A stretch of 64,000 bases of DNA from Rugalucina vietnamica (Eukaryota > Mollusca > Bivalvia > Lucinida > Lucinidae), in contig OZ024874.1 in the NCBI GenBank assembly GCA_964017185.1, forward strand, positions 19,638,457-19,702,456, in the 5' to 3' direction. Positions 35,200 to 47,354 of this stretch are shown here, piece after piece. Within the stretch, counting starts at the first letter, position 1. Each line of letters opens with the position of its first letter. Position numbers and translations under genes: made by a program. Below the pieces are notes generated by a model. It was not told the origin of the DNA and did no database searches. It worked only from the letters and a program-made list of their open reading frames with translations.

Positions 35200-38100
35200 G
35201 AGTCTTAAAAGCTAAGGTTGTTGTAGTTTAGATTGTCCAGTATATATATATACCTTGTAATATGGTACTATATATTACCGACAGGTTTGTCTGTTTGATG
35301 TATATTACCCAAATCTCATACTATACTATTAATTTATATACATCTTGTATCTTTTGATCCAGTCAAACCCGGTCATTCTCCATATTGTATCAAGTGGTCT
35401 TCAACTTAGCCAATTATTTAGGAAAACCTCACCCGCAGCTGTTTACATAACCATAAAAATGATCAGCGTTTGTAACGTTGTGTTTAAAGGGCTTGTTTAA
35501 GGACACGCTTTGCATAGCCCACCTTCAGTAGTTTTGCAACCTTCGAAGAGAACGGTCGTGTTTGTTTACTTCTATTTTCTTTTTTTTTTATTTCCAACCC
35601 CCCCCCCCCCCTATTCTTTTTTGAGTTTTATTTTCGAGATTTTAATCAAATTGCATCAAATTTCTGTTGCTCATGTGTTCTCCCATTGAGTACAATGTGA
35701 TTTTTTACCTGTATTTGCTTATCTCAAAAATCGAGGGCGGCCATTTTCGCTGTCTCACCTTCTATTTTTTTCTAAACTTGCACTGATCAGTATGCCTCTG
35801 ATGAAGCCGAAAGGCGAAAGCTAGCTCAGGCACAAATAAAATTTTGCACCGTTAATGATAAAATCTCCAAATATATATATATATAATAAAACTGAGATCC
35901 TTTAAGAGCAGTGAGCATATTTATGAGAAAGGTGATGTGCCATCATTACGCAATTTCGGCTATTCAAGCCTCTTCAGTGACCCTTTAGATTTGGCAACAT
36001 GGAGCCATAGAGAATTACTGTAAAATAATTTCTCTGTGTCATGTCCTCTTTTGTAACTGGGAAACAAACTTGAAAATTTTAAAATAAGCATTCATCGGCC
36101 TGAAGAACACTTACACCCAGAGTCAAAGTCCCACTCCCGAAACCCGGTGGTAATCAGCCAAGTGACAAATTGATAGTACAATAAGAGAACATACTGTAAG
36201 CCGAGCGAGGAGCTATTTCTCATGAAGGTTGCCAACCAGTTATAGAACATATTCTTGATCCTGGATATGGTGTAACACCAAGAAATGAAACAAATAATGT
36301 TCGATTCTCTCGATTCTATCTAGTAAGCATAATTATTAGATCAGTGCCAGTCAATGTTTACCGAATGCAACCTTGCATGCCATTCATGTCTATAATATTT
36401 TCCCGCAGCGCCTGTCTCATACCTGTTTCAGGTTTGTAATGCACACAAAACTATTTATAATAGACAAACTCAAAGAACTTAAAAAGAAAACATGACTCAA
36501 AGAAATTATTTTGCCTGAAGAGACTAATCTCTGAAGTTATGGGTGAGTTAGGCTTAAGTACCCGAAACCGCGGTATGGCCCATCCCTTTTTCTCATTCCT
36601 ATGTTCACTGCTCTTAAAGGATCTCAGTTTTATTTTTATTTGCCATTACTGCAGCTGGTGTTGTGCTGTGTGGCGGCCCTAAAGCGTCTCCCCGTACATA
36701 ATCCATAGTGCAGATTATATTTTTAGATCAGCGAGGGTATAATGAGAAATCAGAAAATGTTATCGGTTTAGATTCATTTACTAAACTATGTTTAGTATCT
36801 TTGGTCCCTTTTGGATTATACTAGTCATTGTATTGACTACCCTGTTGAATGATGCAAAATTACAGTTATTCTCTTTGGCTCCATGTTGCCAATTCTTATA
36901 GGGTCATTGAAGAGGCTTTTAAAGTAGCCGAAACCGCGGTATGGCCCATCACATTTCTCATTTATATGGTCACTGCTCTTAAAGGATCTCAGTTTTATTT
37001 GAATAATATCAATTACTATTAGCCATGTTTAAAAAATCTTTTTATGATTTTGCATCATCATAAAAGCTAATTCATTTGAACATGTACAAAACTTATGGAA
37101 AATTGTGAATAGCCATTATGTTACATATGTTTACTGAATTATTGAAGAATAAAAATCTGGCTCTTCTCAATCTGATTGTTGATTTGTTAGCAGAGCTCAG
37201 ATCCATTAATTTTCAGAGACCAACGCGATGCTGTAGTCGAATTGATCATCTCGTAATGGCAATCTTGTATTTTTTTTTATTTTATTTCTTTTTTTGTTGT
37301 TGTTGTTTGTTCTTTTTGTCCGCTCCTCCTCCCCTTACGGACTCCAAATCTTTTCACATGTCGTGCTTTTAGTATACATAGTGCGCAAAATTTATTGAAA
37401 CATAATATACATAGGGCGCAAAATTTATTGAAACATATATACAATTATAAGTAGAATATTTACACATGCAGATAAATTATGATATATACATTGTATATCA
37501 AAAAAGTATGGTTTGTAATCATAATGTGTTTTATTTTTATTTCCTATTCTAAAATATGAGAATATACGGCAAAATAATATGTTTATATGTAATATGTTTA
37601 TATGAATGAGAAATGATTATCAATATAGCTTGTAGGTTGGGGATTTTCATTTAATTGTGTTGAGTGTAGGGACGATGCTGACGAAGAGGTTGCATGCTGT
37701 CTGAGGTTCGGTTTAGTAACTGAGCGAATAAAAATAGAAGAAAAAATGTTATAGATCATAATTTTGTTGAACGTTTTATCATAATATTATGACGCCGCTG
37801 TTTTCCAGAAGATAACGTCATGTAATAAAATGTTATATGACCACTGGTGTTAACGCTTTTGTGGGAATCAGTGCTCGTAACGTCACTGACGACGTTCGTA
37901 ACAATAATGTAATTTTTCATTGAATATAATTATGTTCACTTTGAAGGAGATAAAATCATATTCTAGGAGTCATATGATAAAACGAATCTTACACTCGTGT
38001 TTATTTCATATGAACTTCATTAAACTCACCGAAGACTCGTTTAATAAATTTCCATACTAAAGTTCATATGAATTCGACCACTTGTGTAAAATCGTCTATA

Positions 38101-41100
38101 TAAGATATTCACTAGATTTGGCACCATTAATTCTGAATCTTATTATAAGAACAATGACATTTTCACTAAATGCACCTTAATGTTACCTTGAATGCCATTC
38201 ATCCCCGCAGCGTCTGTCTCATACCTATTTAAAGTCTTTAATGCACGTAAAACTATATTTATAAAAGCCAAAGAAAATAATAACGGAGAAGAAAATAGAC
38301 AGACATGGAATTTCCAATGGTACACAAATAATGTACAACAGTGAACCTGACATAAAACATGCTCAAGAAAGGTCAGCCATAATAATAAGGTTGATCATCT
38401 GTTGAAACAGCTGTGATAATAAACCTATATCGATGCTCTAAAAGATAAGCAATAATTAACCTGATTTATCTGGCATTATCCAGGTATGAATGAGAGAGTG
38501 CGTTACATAGGCGGATCGTGAAGGACGTTTGGATTAACGTTTTAATCTCGATGGTCGTTTTTTTCATCGCTTTTTTCATCGCTTTTTTATATTTTCATCG
38601 CTCTGAAGGCTTTTGTTATGTCTCAATGCGACAATTAAATGATTCTCATACATCCGTTCCTTTGACATCAGCAGGGATATTTCGAGAAAATAAACTTAAA
38701 TAACATGAGTATCTATCTGCAATTCATTTTGTCTTGATTGTACTGGTTTAAAATCTTATTGCCTGTTTAGCTGATGACGTGTTTACAATGAATTACATGT
38801 ATAGTGGTAACACATATTCTCATTCTCTAGGGAGCCTCTTTATTACCTATCATAATTCCTTCTTAATGGCATTTCTTTGACATCAGTACCAATATGTAAA
38901 CCCATCATTCCTGGACCATATTGCACCATAGGGGACATAAAAACCAACACGAGTACTTGATGTACAACTGCTTCTTTAGAATTCACCTCTTTTATAAGTG
39001 AAATCTCTTTCAATCATCTTCATTTATTTTGTCATTGTTCTTATCGCTTCAGCACTCACAGTGAGATATCTGACTAGAAGGTTTATTGGAGACTACAACT
39101 CGGAAGTTGGTATGTTCATAGTTTATACATATCTTTTCACACACATCACATATCTTTATCATACAACAGTTACATACAATTCAGTAAGGGCTGGAATGGA
39201 AGCTTGAAGCTTATTAAATTCCTCTCCTGGTAGTATCTTGCTTGCTCTTATTCTTAAAGCTATGCCACCATTAATAAAATTTACAAGTAAAATGTATACA
39301 ACAACGCATTTTATTTGAATTGCTTGAATTGCTTGAATTTTGATAATTAATATTCTATGTGTTTCACATGTAAGTTTCTTCAACGAATTCAATTCAATTC
39401 AATTCTGTTATATCGTCCTCTATTTTCTATTATATTCTAGTATTTTTGTTTTAATTGTATTTCATTCTATTCTATTATATACCTTTCTATTTTATTCTTT
39501 TCTATTCAGATCTGTTCTGTTTTATTTTATTTTATTTAATTCTATTCTATTATTTCTATTCTATTCTTTTATATTCCTCACATTCCCCAGAACAATTTAC
39601 CGGTCCATAATATTCCGAGACTAATGGAACGCTTCACCATGTCCACTGTATCATTTCAGAGATGTTGTACAGCCATAACACAACGTTAGACGGTAAACAC
39701 GTGACCATACACATTCTAGATACTTTAGGTCAGGTAAGTAACAAGATTGCACAACCATTTCCAAATAAAAGAAACTTGTAATGGTAACATATTGATGCTC
39801 CAACCGGACTCTATGTGTATCATTCAGAGACCTTAAGTTTCTAGCCTCAACCAAACCTTCAGGTAATGCAATGGTTTAAATATAGAAATATCCTGAAAAG
39901 CTGAATGCGCTCCCGTTGCAAAAGAACCAGTGCGTGCAGAAACCAGTTCAGAAGATTTTCATTCCATTTCATTCTATTACTATGACCTACATGTAAGGCG
40001 ATAAATTTTAGCAATAGCCATCTGACATTATTGAATCTGACTACCTATATTTCTTCACCCATGTTTCCAGCGTAATCAAAGAGCATTCACAAAGCTAGAC
40101 TAAAGTACATGAAAAGCTGAAAGTATGTTCTAATTATGTTTCACGTAATTTAAGTAATGAGTTCGATGTGTTTTGTCAGTCGTAATTGCTTTGTAGATCT
40201 TAAATCAGCCAAAGAATAGTTTACAAGAACCATTAAAACATGGGACTGCTGTGCGAATAATTCAATTGAGCTCGGTCAAAAAAGAAAATGTTTTCGATCG
40301 AGTCTCTAACGAAATGTTAATAAAAGCATCCAGCTCCTTAACTGAGATCAGCCAGATTCATTGGTATGGAAAATAGTGACACAGTCAACGGAACGACTAA
40401 AGCTAAAGTGACCTTCAGTATCTCCATTGCTCCAGTAGGTCGAAGCAACCATTCTTTAAACCACTGCATACCATATACCTAGGTGTTATTTCACCACAGG
40501 TTGAAAAAAAAATAATTAAAGATGCAATATAATGCGTTTTGAACTTGAATTAACCACAAAATCGTTTTCGCATATCAATAGATAACAAATGACAGCATGC
40601 TGTTAATAAAGTAATTTTACAATGAATAAAATAATACAACGAAATTAGACTATCATTACCTTTGATCGCGTATGTCTGTGGTTTTATATAGCAGTTGGTA
40701 ACATTAGCTTTATTTGTTTGTCCATGATGATTCATTGACTAGTTAGAGATTCACTACGAGGACCGAACAACTAACTAAATGTTTTGAACCACTTCAGAAG
40801 CTGAGGGTGAGGTTAGGATCCTGTAAAACCGGTTTAAGCGCGCCAGTAATTTTATATTACTGATCGTTCCAAGGCGATACTTCTGTTGTGGTTCTTATTG
40901 TTTTATGTCTTGGTGTTTATTTTTTTTTGTGCTGTTGGCGCCTTATGTATGTTATCTAATTTTAGTTAAGTTTAGGTAACTGAGTGGCCACCTATTGTGA
41001 AATAGCTGCTCATTCGGCTTACTAAATGTATTCATGGTCTTAGTACCTTATTGTTAGTTTGGTTTTTCCCGCTCCGGTTTTTGGAGTGGGAATATTTTTC

Positions 41101-41707
41101 TGATTGCGCCTTTTCCTGATCGTTGCCTTCTTGTACCTTTTTTACTCCAATCAAAACATCTACCAGGGAATTCTTTTGATGAGACCATTATTTTCAAAAT
41201 AATTTAAAAATTCAAAATTTAAAAATTATCTAATAACTAATTTACATTTTTGTTCTCCAGAGGACAAAAGCTGACGTTAGTACCGAACAAGTCTTATGGG
41301 TAGATGGTGTGTTTCTAGTTTATGCTATAAACAATAAAGAAAGTTTTGAACTTGCCACGAGCATTCTAGAGGATATCCAACAAATGAAAAGTGGGGACCA
41401 CGCTACAGTTGCATTGATAGCCAGTAAAAGTGATCTTATAGATCGAAAACATGTTTCAGATACCGAGGTCACAAGAATATGTGCGGAATATGGCGACGTT
41501 TTATTCTTCGAGACTTCTGCCAGTGAAAGTAATTCCAGTGTTGTTGATGCCTTCATGGTAGCCTGTAGACAGATTGGACTGGTAAATAAGAAAAGAGAGA
41601 AATTGACAAAGTTCATGTCAAATCCGGCAGTGGCGGCAAAGCTTCAGATACAACAGTCATGGAAAAACTTGGAAAAGAGTTGGAGAGCGCGGACTTCAAC
41701 GTTGTAA
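33325..41707 (+). CDS. Ras-like small GTPase (RERG/RASL type), copy C, altered G4
   Basis: Exons 33325-33463, 39053-39109, 39660-39733 and 41261-41707, giving 238 residues with the same intron phases as A and B. G1 GMRGAGKT, G3 DTLGQ and G5 TSAS are kept. The G4 motif reads SKSD (145-148) instead of NKSD because codon 145 is AGT. That Asn contacts the guanine base in Ras-family proteins, so nucleotide binding may be weaker. Other differences include LTRRF in exon 2, RTKADVS and LWVDG at the start of exon 4, RKHVS and MVACRQIGL. No stop or frameshift is present, so it is either functional with altered kinetics or in an early stage of loss. A retroelement tail (40713-41141) ends about 120 bases before exon 4. 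Confidence 0.85.
33585..33905. mobile_element. Foldback element, intron 1 of copy C
   Basis: Related to 13832-14267: shares AACAAGCGATAGAGAGAAATG-type sequence, GTTCATGGAGCTATGAAC and CAGTGGGTCGCTCGCC. It lies at a different place in the intron, so it is an independent insertion. It lacks the long second hairpin arm. Confidence 0.6.
34351..34389. repeat. Poly(A) tract (39 A)
   Basis: Uninterrupted A run in intron 1 of C. The poly-Lys reading frame across it is an artefact. Confidence 0.95.
34840..35040 (-). repeat. GTACCC-hairpin family fragment, intron 1 of C
   Basis: Contains AGGATAACATGTCCGTGCAG, TATACTCCCTTAAACCCCAC and ACTGGGGTATGCAAGGG, then TTTTGAGCAAAAATAAG. These are parts of the element seen whole at about 50950-51160. 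The GTACCC hairpin core itself is missing here. Confidence 0.55.
35167..35199. repeat. (AC)n microsatellite
   Basis: About 16 AC units within intron 1 of C. Confidence 0.9.
35380..37010. repeat. Retroelement 3'-end cluster, intron 1 of C
   Basis: Contains a Penelope-like 3' signature, GATGAAGCCGAAAGGCGAAA (35803-35822). A tail-like block with AACTGAGATCCTTTAAGAGC starts near 35889; two opposite-orientation copies follow (about 36575-36640 and 36940-37008, each with CCGCGGTATGGCCCAT). A copy of the intron sequence TGCCATTCATGTCTATAA (36379) is duplicated from the element-free version at 38190. A C run is at 35597-35611. No gene is supported. Confidence 0.55.
37011..39052. other. Rest of intron 1 of copy C
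   Basis: A hairpin-forming repeat at 37975-38095 (AATCTTACACTCGTGTTTAT and its diverged complement) is related to 46378-46485. From 38160 to 39052 the sequence is homologous to the end of intron 1 in A and B. A T/G-rich low-complexity stretch is at 37268-37320. No gene is seen. Confidence 0.45.
40713..41141 (+). mobile_element. Retroelement 3' end in intron 3 of copy C
   Basis: Sense-oriented 3' UTR with GATTCATTGACTAGTTAGAG, GTGCTGTTGGCGCCTTATG, TTTTTGGAGTGGGAAT and the end CTTCTTGTACCTTTTTT. A and B lack it. It is the same tail as at 20186-21510 and 44064-44905. Confidence 0.75.
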
Positions 41708-43060
41708 TAATTGTAGACAAAATGTACCAATACATGTATTTGATATGATCTCGTTGCTTTCTGTTGACTAAATTGATTCCAGTGGGCTAGTTGGTAAATG
41801 TTACAGTGTAAATGTGCGATTTGAAAACGAAGTGACGACTACAGGTATGTAATGTCAAGGTTGACTAATTTCGGCAACTGACATAAGCGGCATTTTTAAA
41901 TTGCAAAACATGCCCATGTAATGTATACCCTCTTAAGCCCCACTTTTGTATAGTAAGACTGGGGTTTACAGGGGTATGCCGCTTTTTTTTCCTTATTTTT
42001 GGAAATACCAAACCATAAACTGCGGGTACTTGTAAGAACCACCTACGGTTCTAACGTGTACCGACAATCTATGTTTTAGCAAAATTGAGAAAAAAAAATC
42101 AAAATTTCTCTAATAGAAATTTTCAATTTTGCAGCTTTTAAAATCTCTGCATATTGCATGGATTTTTTTTTTCGTAATAAGATGTGCAAATATTTAAGGA
42201 AATAACTTTATTTATGTCCGTCTGATGACGTATTTAAAAAAAATATTTTTGGTTGCGTCTGGGTGTTAAGATGGAAATTCGTGACTAGCAACCGTTTATT
42301 TCTCAACATGAATATATGTTTTTCATTCAAAATGATGACGTGAAAAACTATGGTATATAAGCATCTCGAATCGATCTGAAATACCATAAACACTTTATTT
42401 TACTCATGCTTTAAAATATTCGCCATTAGGGCTTATCATTATATTTGGTCGCGATGAGTCATTTATTGAATGGTTTTCTCCTATGACAAAGATGTAAGCC
42501 CTATGTCATTATTGTTCATTCTTCTTTTTCGAAAAAAAAATTGAATTGATTACGTAACTCTGATGACAGACAGCAGTCATGCAATGCGCAAATTATATGT
42601 TTATCAATGCCATAGTTATACCCCATATGTTTCTTGTAAATGACTGATGTTTTAATCAGCCTACCTATGTTGCAACCTGTGTTTATTTTTGTTTCATTCG
42701 TTTCAAACAAGCTCATAGGAATAAACTTGGGCTAATGCAGTTGCAAATGTTACACCTTGCCAAGTATTATTTTACCAGCATACTTTTCACACATGTATTC
42801 CATTTTCACCATATGCTAATTAGACTTTAGATAATTGTATACATTTAAATGACATGTACAGTACATGCAAAGCGCTGACGGTGCGGATGTACAGGTTCTC
42901 GAACATGATCAACCACAAATGCAGGCCGACAACAAGTTCTTTCTAGAGAAAAAATATGTGTTTGTTAATGTTGCATAAACGGTACAGGTAATGATACAAA
43001 ATTAACAGGATGCTATGCAGTGAATGAAAGAAAAGAATGTCATTGATGTGCCTCCAGATT
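41708..43060. other. 3' flank of copy C
   Basis: Homologous to the A and B 3' flanks, with AATAAA at 42720-42725. It carries an insertion at about 41930-42200 of the GTACCC-hairpin family (ACTGGGGTTTACAGGGGTAT; GTTCTAACGTGTACCGAC; ATCTATGTTTTAG). A short open stretch starting at 42865 (MQSADGADVQ...) ends at a stop just before a CAG/GTAATG donor-like site; its status is unclear. Confidence 0.45.
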
Positions 43061-44063
43061 GCAAAACAGGTAACGTAGATTAGACAATTACGTAGTAATA
43101 CAGCAATGAGATGTCATTCAAAATTCTAATACTCTTCAAATTTATGACAAAGCTTAGATTCAAAGTTAATCGTGTTACTAACAGCGAATAGGCTTCCTGC
43201 TGGACGTTACCACTTTCCCATTTGTTTTCTTTTGGTGCGACATTTCAGATGCTCACTGATGATATTATTGTACAACATTGGTAAATACCTGTAATACAAA
43301 GCTGTAACGGATGGAAAACACTACCATCCAACCACATTATGGCAAATTTATTTGTTAATATGTGCCCGTATTTTTCTATTTTTTGGCATTCAAAAGTAGA
43401 ATTTTCGTTTAAGACATACCAGATCTATACCTAAAAACGTAAATAGACCTACATATACCCCTGGTGAAGTATTGTCAATTTGGCGTATCACCAGTAAACC
43501 ATTCAGATTCAGTGAGTTACCTACTATCAAATTTGAAAATTATAATAATGCTTATTGTTCATTTTAGTCCGTAAAGTGTCTGTATGCTCTTACAATTTAG
43601 AATAGCAAAACGTTCGAATGACAACAAATCTGTGAAAATTCAAAGCTTGTAAGTGTTGATGAACTTTTAAATATTGGAATACATAATGAATAAAATGTGA
43701 TAGAAGAACGCGTTTAAGCAAATAAGTAAATTCTAAAAGAATGCTTTATCTCGAGGGTTGTTCTTTAATTCTTGTCATCGACTCGTTTTCTCTTAAACTA
43801 GTATCTGTACCAGAGCAAGAAGATTCGGTAATTATAAATAGATTCTTTGTGATATTGAAATCACCCAGCCATTTTAGGACGATGCAATTTATCATTGCAC
43901 ACTGAGAGTCTAAAGAATGGCACCCTTATGACACTGCAAATAACTAATTTATCCTGTTCCAATAAACAGTATAATGTTTGAACTAAAAGGGTTAGAATCA
44001 CGATTTTATACCCACCGGGTCTTCATAACCTTGCAAATACACAGGTGAAACATAGTACTACAA
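43061..44063. repeat. Fragment of a fourth unit flank
   Basis: 43020-43400 aligns with the starts of the A, B and C flanks (AATGTCATTGATGTGC, CTGCTGGACGTTACC, GGTAAATACCTGTA) but is strongly diverged. The similarity fades by about 43500. No fourth Ras exon is visible anywhere to the right. The remainder shows no gene. Confidence 0.5.
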
Positions 44064-44905
44064 AAAAGTACAAATAGGCAAAGATCAGGAAAAGGCGCAA
44101 TCAGAAAAAGACTCCCACTCCAAGAACCAAGGTGGGAAAAAACCAAACTAACAATCAGGTACTTATACCATGAAAACATTTCGTAAGCCGAATGAGCAGC
44201 TATTTTCCCAATCGGTGACCACTCAGTTACCTTAACTTAACTAAAAATATGCAAACATACATAAGGCACCAACAGCACAGAAATATTTTAAACACCAAGA
44301 CATAAAACAAAAAGAACCACCACAGAAGTATCGACTTGGAACGATCAGTAACACAAAGTTACTGGCGGGTTTAAATCGATTTTACACGGCCGTAACCTCA
44401 CCCTCAGCTTCTGCAGTGGTTCATAACATTTAGTTAGTTCTTCGGTCCTCGTGGTGAATCTCTAACTAGTAAATGAATCATCAAGAACAAAAAAAATAAA
44501 TCATGATAAACATCCCGATGAATCAAAAACCAGGACTCACAGATTCAGTAAGCTGCCCGACGATGGAAATCCCTGGGCGCCAAATAACTTACTAACTCCG
44601 GAGCTAAAGAAAAACATCAGTTGGACCCCGGTGGGCCAAGCAACAGACAAGAAGCTCCGGCCCCAACCAACTAAAATGAATAGCTTTAAGTCGGGGCCAT
44701 CATAGAGTCTGACGCCCGACCCACCGGCGTGCAATTAAAGAAGGCAGCATAGTTATCAACCGTGATTGGGTTAAAAACTAAGCATGCAGACTGTCGCATA
44801 ACATTCAAGTTATAACCTATACGTCTGTAACGTGTTATGATTTTTCTAAACTGAAAAGAAAAATCATTACTTCCTATAAGTTTCTTAAATTTGTAAACCA
44901 AGTCA
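44064..44905 (-). mobile_element. 5'-truncated retroelement with RT C terminus
   Basis: On the minus strand, 44901-44686 encodes YKFKKLIGSNDF, FRKIITRYRRIGYNLNV, RQSACLVFNPITVDNYAAFF and TPVGRASDSMMAPT, then a stop. The 3' UTR extends down to about 44064 (sense end TTTGCCTATTTGTACTTT). This is the same family as the MGTNCAPL fragments in the Ras introns and as 20186-21510. It lacks the catalytic part. Confidence 0.7.
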
Positions 44906-44939
44906 CCATAAAATTCTGGTTCCGAAAGACCCTCACTTA

Positions 44940-45082
44940 AAGGCGTACGCCAGTTTACTAAATGTCTTACTAAATGTATTCATAGTCTTATTATTGTTAG
45001 TTTGTTTTTCCCGCCTCGGTTTTTTGAGTGGGAATCTTTTTCTGATTGCGCCTTTTCCTGATCGTTGCCTACTTGTACCTTA
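44940..45082 (+). mobile_element. Solo retroelement 3' tail
   Basis: TTTTGAGTGGGAATCTTTTT, TGATTGCGCCTTTTCCTGAT and CCTACTTGTACCTT in the sense direction, immediately beside the opposite-facing copy at 44064-44905. Confidence 0.7.
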
Positions 45083-45194
45083 ATTGAATGAACGTCGAAA
45101 TATAAGTTTCAGAGCCTTATAATTTCCTGTCCAGTTATGACTCATCCAAACTGTAAATGCTGCTTTGTATCAGATCTTTGTTTATTCCATTGAC

Positions 45195-46290
45195 ATAAGT
45201 TTTGGATTATTTATCCACTAAAATCTTGGTTTATGATTAGTCAGGCTAAACGTTATAGGCGTATTACATCAGACGAGTCATTTTTTGAAAATGATCTTAG
45301 CAGATTGAAGGAGTATTTTCTGGCACGCAATTATCCCGAACATGTTATTGAGGAGGCTGTCAAAAAAGTATCCTCGATGAGCATGGACGAAGCCCTTAAA
45401 CCTACTTCTCCCACGAAGTGTCAGGATATCATTCCTTTTGTATGCACCTACAATCCGTCATTGCCAAACATAGGAAGTATCATAAATCAGTATTGGAATC
45501 TCCTAAAATACTCAAAAAGTGAAAGTGTAAGGCAACTGTATAAGTGTAGACCTATTGTGGCTTATAAAAGACCTACGAATTTACAAGACATGTTGGTTCA
45601 TTCTGAGCTGAACAGAAAATTAAATTCTGGTTCTGTTTCAAAATGTAATAGGCCTCGCTGTTCGTATTGTTCAAGCATTGTGGAGTCAAATTCATTTTCT
45701 AGCACGACAGCGTCTGCTGCTTTTAATGTAAGGGAAAATTTTTCATGCGCTTCATCGGATGTAATTTATCTCATTACATGCAAAAAATGTCACCTACAAT
45801 ATGTTGGACAAACTCAGCAAAAATGTAGTCAAAGAATGAACAAACATAAATTTGACATAAAACATTTCCCTGACATTATTACAACAGTCTCTGAGCATTT
45901 CAATTCACCAGGACATTCAATCAAAGACTTTTCATTTATGCCTATTGATAGAGTAACCTGCAATTGGAAAAGGCTTTTGAAGGAGACTTCCTGGATGCAC
46001 CGTCTTGGAACGGTGTGTCCTTTTGGCTTAAATTCCAAAATTATGTATTAAGTCATTATAAAGTTTTTACTGACTTCTGTGATTTTTACATGACACCTGT
46101 ATCTCTGCCAGTAATCAGCATCTGTAAAGATCCTTTATTTTGATTTTTTACGCCAACTGATGTGTTTCTACTTGACGTCGTCGTCATTGACGTCATGCGA
46201 CGTTGACGTCATTTCCTGTTAATTTGTTTTCATTACACTTGAAAAAGGCCATGAGGCTGAAACGTTGTGTAAATAAACAGTAAATCCATG
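45195..46290 (+). mobile_element. Penelope-like element, C-terminal GIY-YIG part and 3' end
   Basis: An open frame ends at 46051. The first Met is at 45233, but the frame is already open from about 45195 (P-L-K-S-W-F precede the Met), so the true protein is 5'-truncated. It lacks the reverse-transcriptase core and holds the linker (KRYRRITSDESFFENDL, IINQYWNLL, NLQDMLVHSELN), a Cys pair CNRPRCSYC, and a GIY-YIG-like nuclease segment VIYLITCKKCHLQYVGQTQQ followed by an RMNKH block. The 3' end has the Penelope-type signature AAAAAGGCCATGAGGCTGAA (46242-46261) and CGTTG. 272 codons without a stop suggest recent insertion. Confidence 0.8.
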
Positions 46291-46377
46291 TTGGAAGTTA
46301 TTCTCTGAATTTTATCCAATGATTAGAAACATTGTAAAAGATAACACAAAATGTCTGTGGAAGAATACGTAAATAGA

Positions 46378-46485
46378 GGATCTTACACGAGTGGTCATTT
46401 CATATGAAATTTATTAAACGAGCCTTTGGCGAGTTTAATAAATTTCATGTGAAATGACCACGAGTGTAAGATTCGTTTTATCATA
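46378..46485. repeat. Foldback repeat (TCTTACACGAGTGGTCATTT)
   Basis: Arms GATCTTACACGAGTGGTCAT and its complement ATGACCACGAGTGTAAGATT, with inner arms CATATGAAATTTATTAAAC and complement, form a long hairpin closing near CCTTTGGC (46428). A diverged copy is at 37975-38095. Confidence 0.8.
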
Positions 46486-46559
46486 TGAGATCAGCAATGA
46501 TAAATCAAAATGTTTTGTGTGAGCTTTGTGTGAAATGTTAATAATATAAGTGTTCATGG

Positions 46560-46900
46560 CTTTAAAAGTAATGGAGAAATAGTGGAAGCATTAATTACAT
46601 ATGCTACAAAAATGCGTTGAGACCATGACTTCTTAATTAATACATAAAACAGTAGTATGGCACTCTCCATTGACATGTTAGAGCACATTGACTTAGTTTT
46701 CTTAAGTGCTTATCAATGAAAAATAAAGAAAAAAAGCAGCTGAGGAAACTAATTTATGCTTATGCATGTCTGTTAATTGCATCGGAGTGCCCTGCCTAAT
46801 GCGAATTTTGGCAAAGTTGCATGAGTGCATGTTGTTGAAACTGCATTTGCAATAAACCACAGGAGGTTTAGTGGAAATTGGTTTGATTTCAAGAATTCAT
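46560..46900. repeat. Dispersed repeat shared with 60340-60560
   Basis: Shares CATATTGACTTAGTTTTCTT-like and GTCTGTTAATTGCATCG and CTAATGCGAATTT blocks in the same orientation. No coding potential is seen. Confidence 0.6.
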
Positions 46901-47354
46901 TGAATACCTTACGGTGGCTTTCTTTTTAATCCATTAGTGGTCTGCTCTTGGAATAGCATTCTATGTTATTATTACACGAATGTGCTTTTTAATACAGAAA
47001 CAGCATTTCGAACTGAATATTTTCAATCAAACATTACATTTTTGTGGGCTGCAATAGATAAGCCTTGCAAACAGTATAGCCACAGATGGGATGTTCCGCG
47101 ACGTCACATCTGGGGCTATACTGTTTGCCTAGATCGTTCCTTGAAAAAGGCTATTCTGTTCCCAATTTGTGAAATTTCATTGAAAAATGAGATGAGAATT
47201 TAAAAATTACTCCTAACGCCTTTTAAATGAAAATGGACTCGCTCAAATGATAATGATGGAAAACTCCACTGGTCAAAAATGTTTTAATGTGACGGTCCTT
47301 ATGAATACTTACAAAACATTCAAAATACACTAAACTAAACATTGATAACTTATG
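46901..47354. other. Repeat-like stretch with a hairpin
   Basis: 47065-47130 holds arms AACAGTATAGCCACAGATG and its complement CATCTGGGGCTATACTGTTT around GGATGTTCCGCGACGT. A related motif (GCGGCGTCACATCTGGGACT) lies at 56460-56480. The small reading frame across it is not supported as a gene. Confidence 0.5.
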
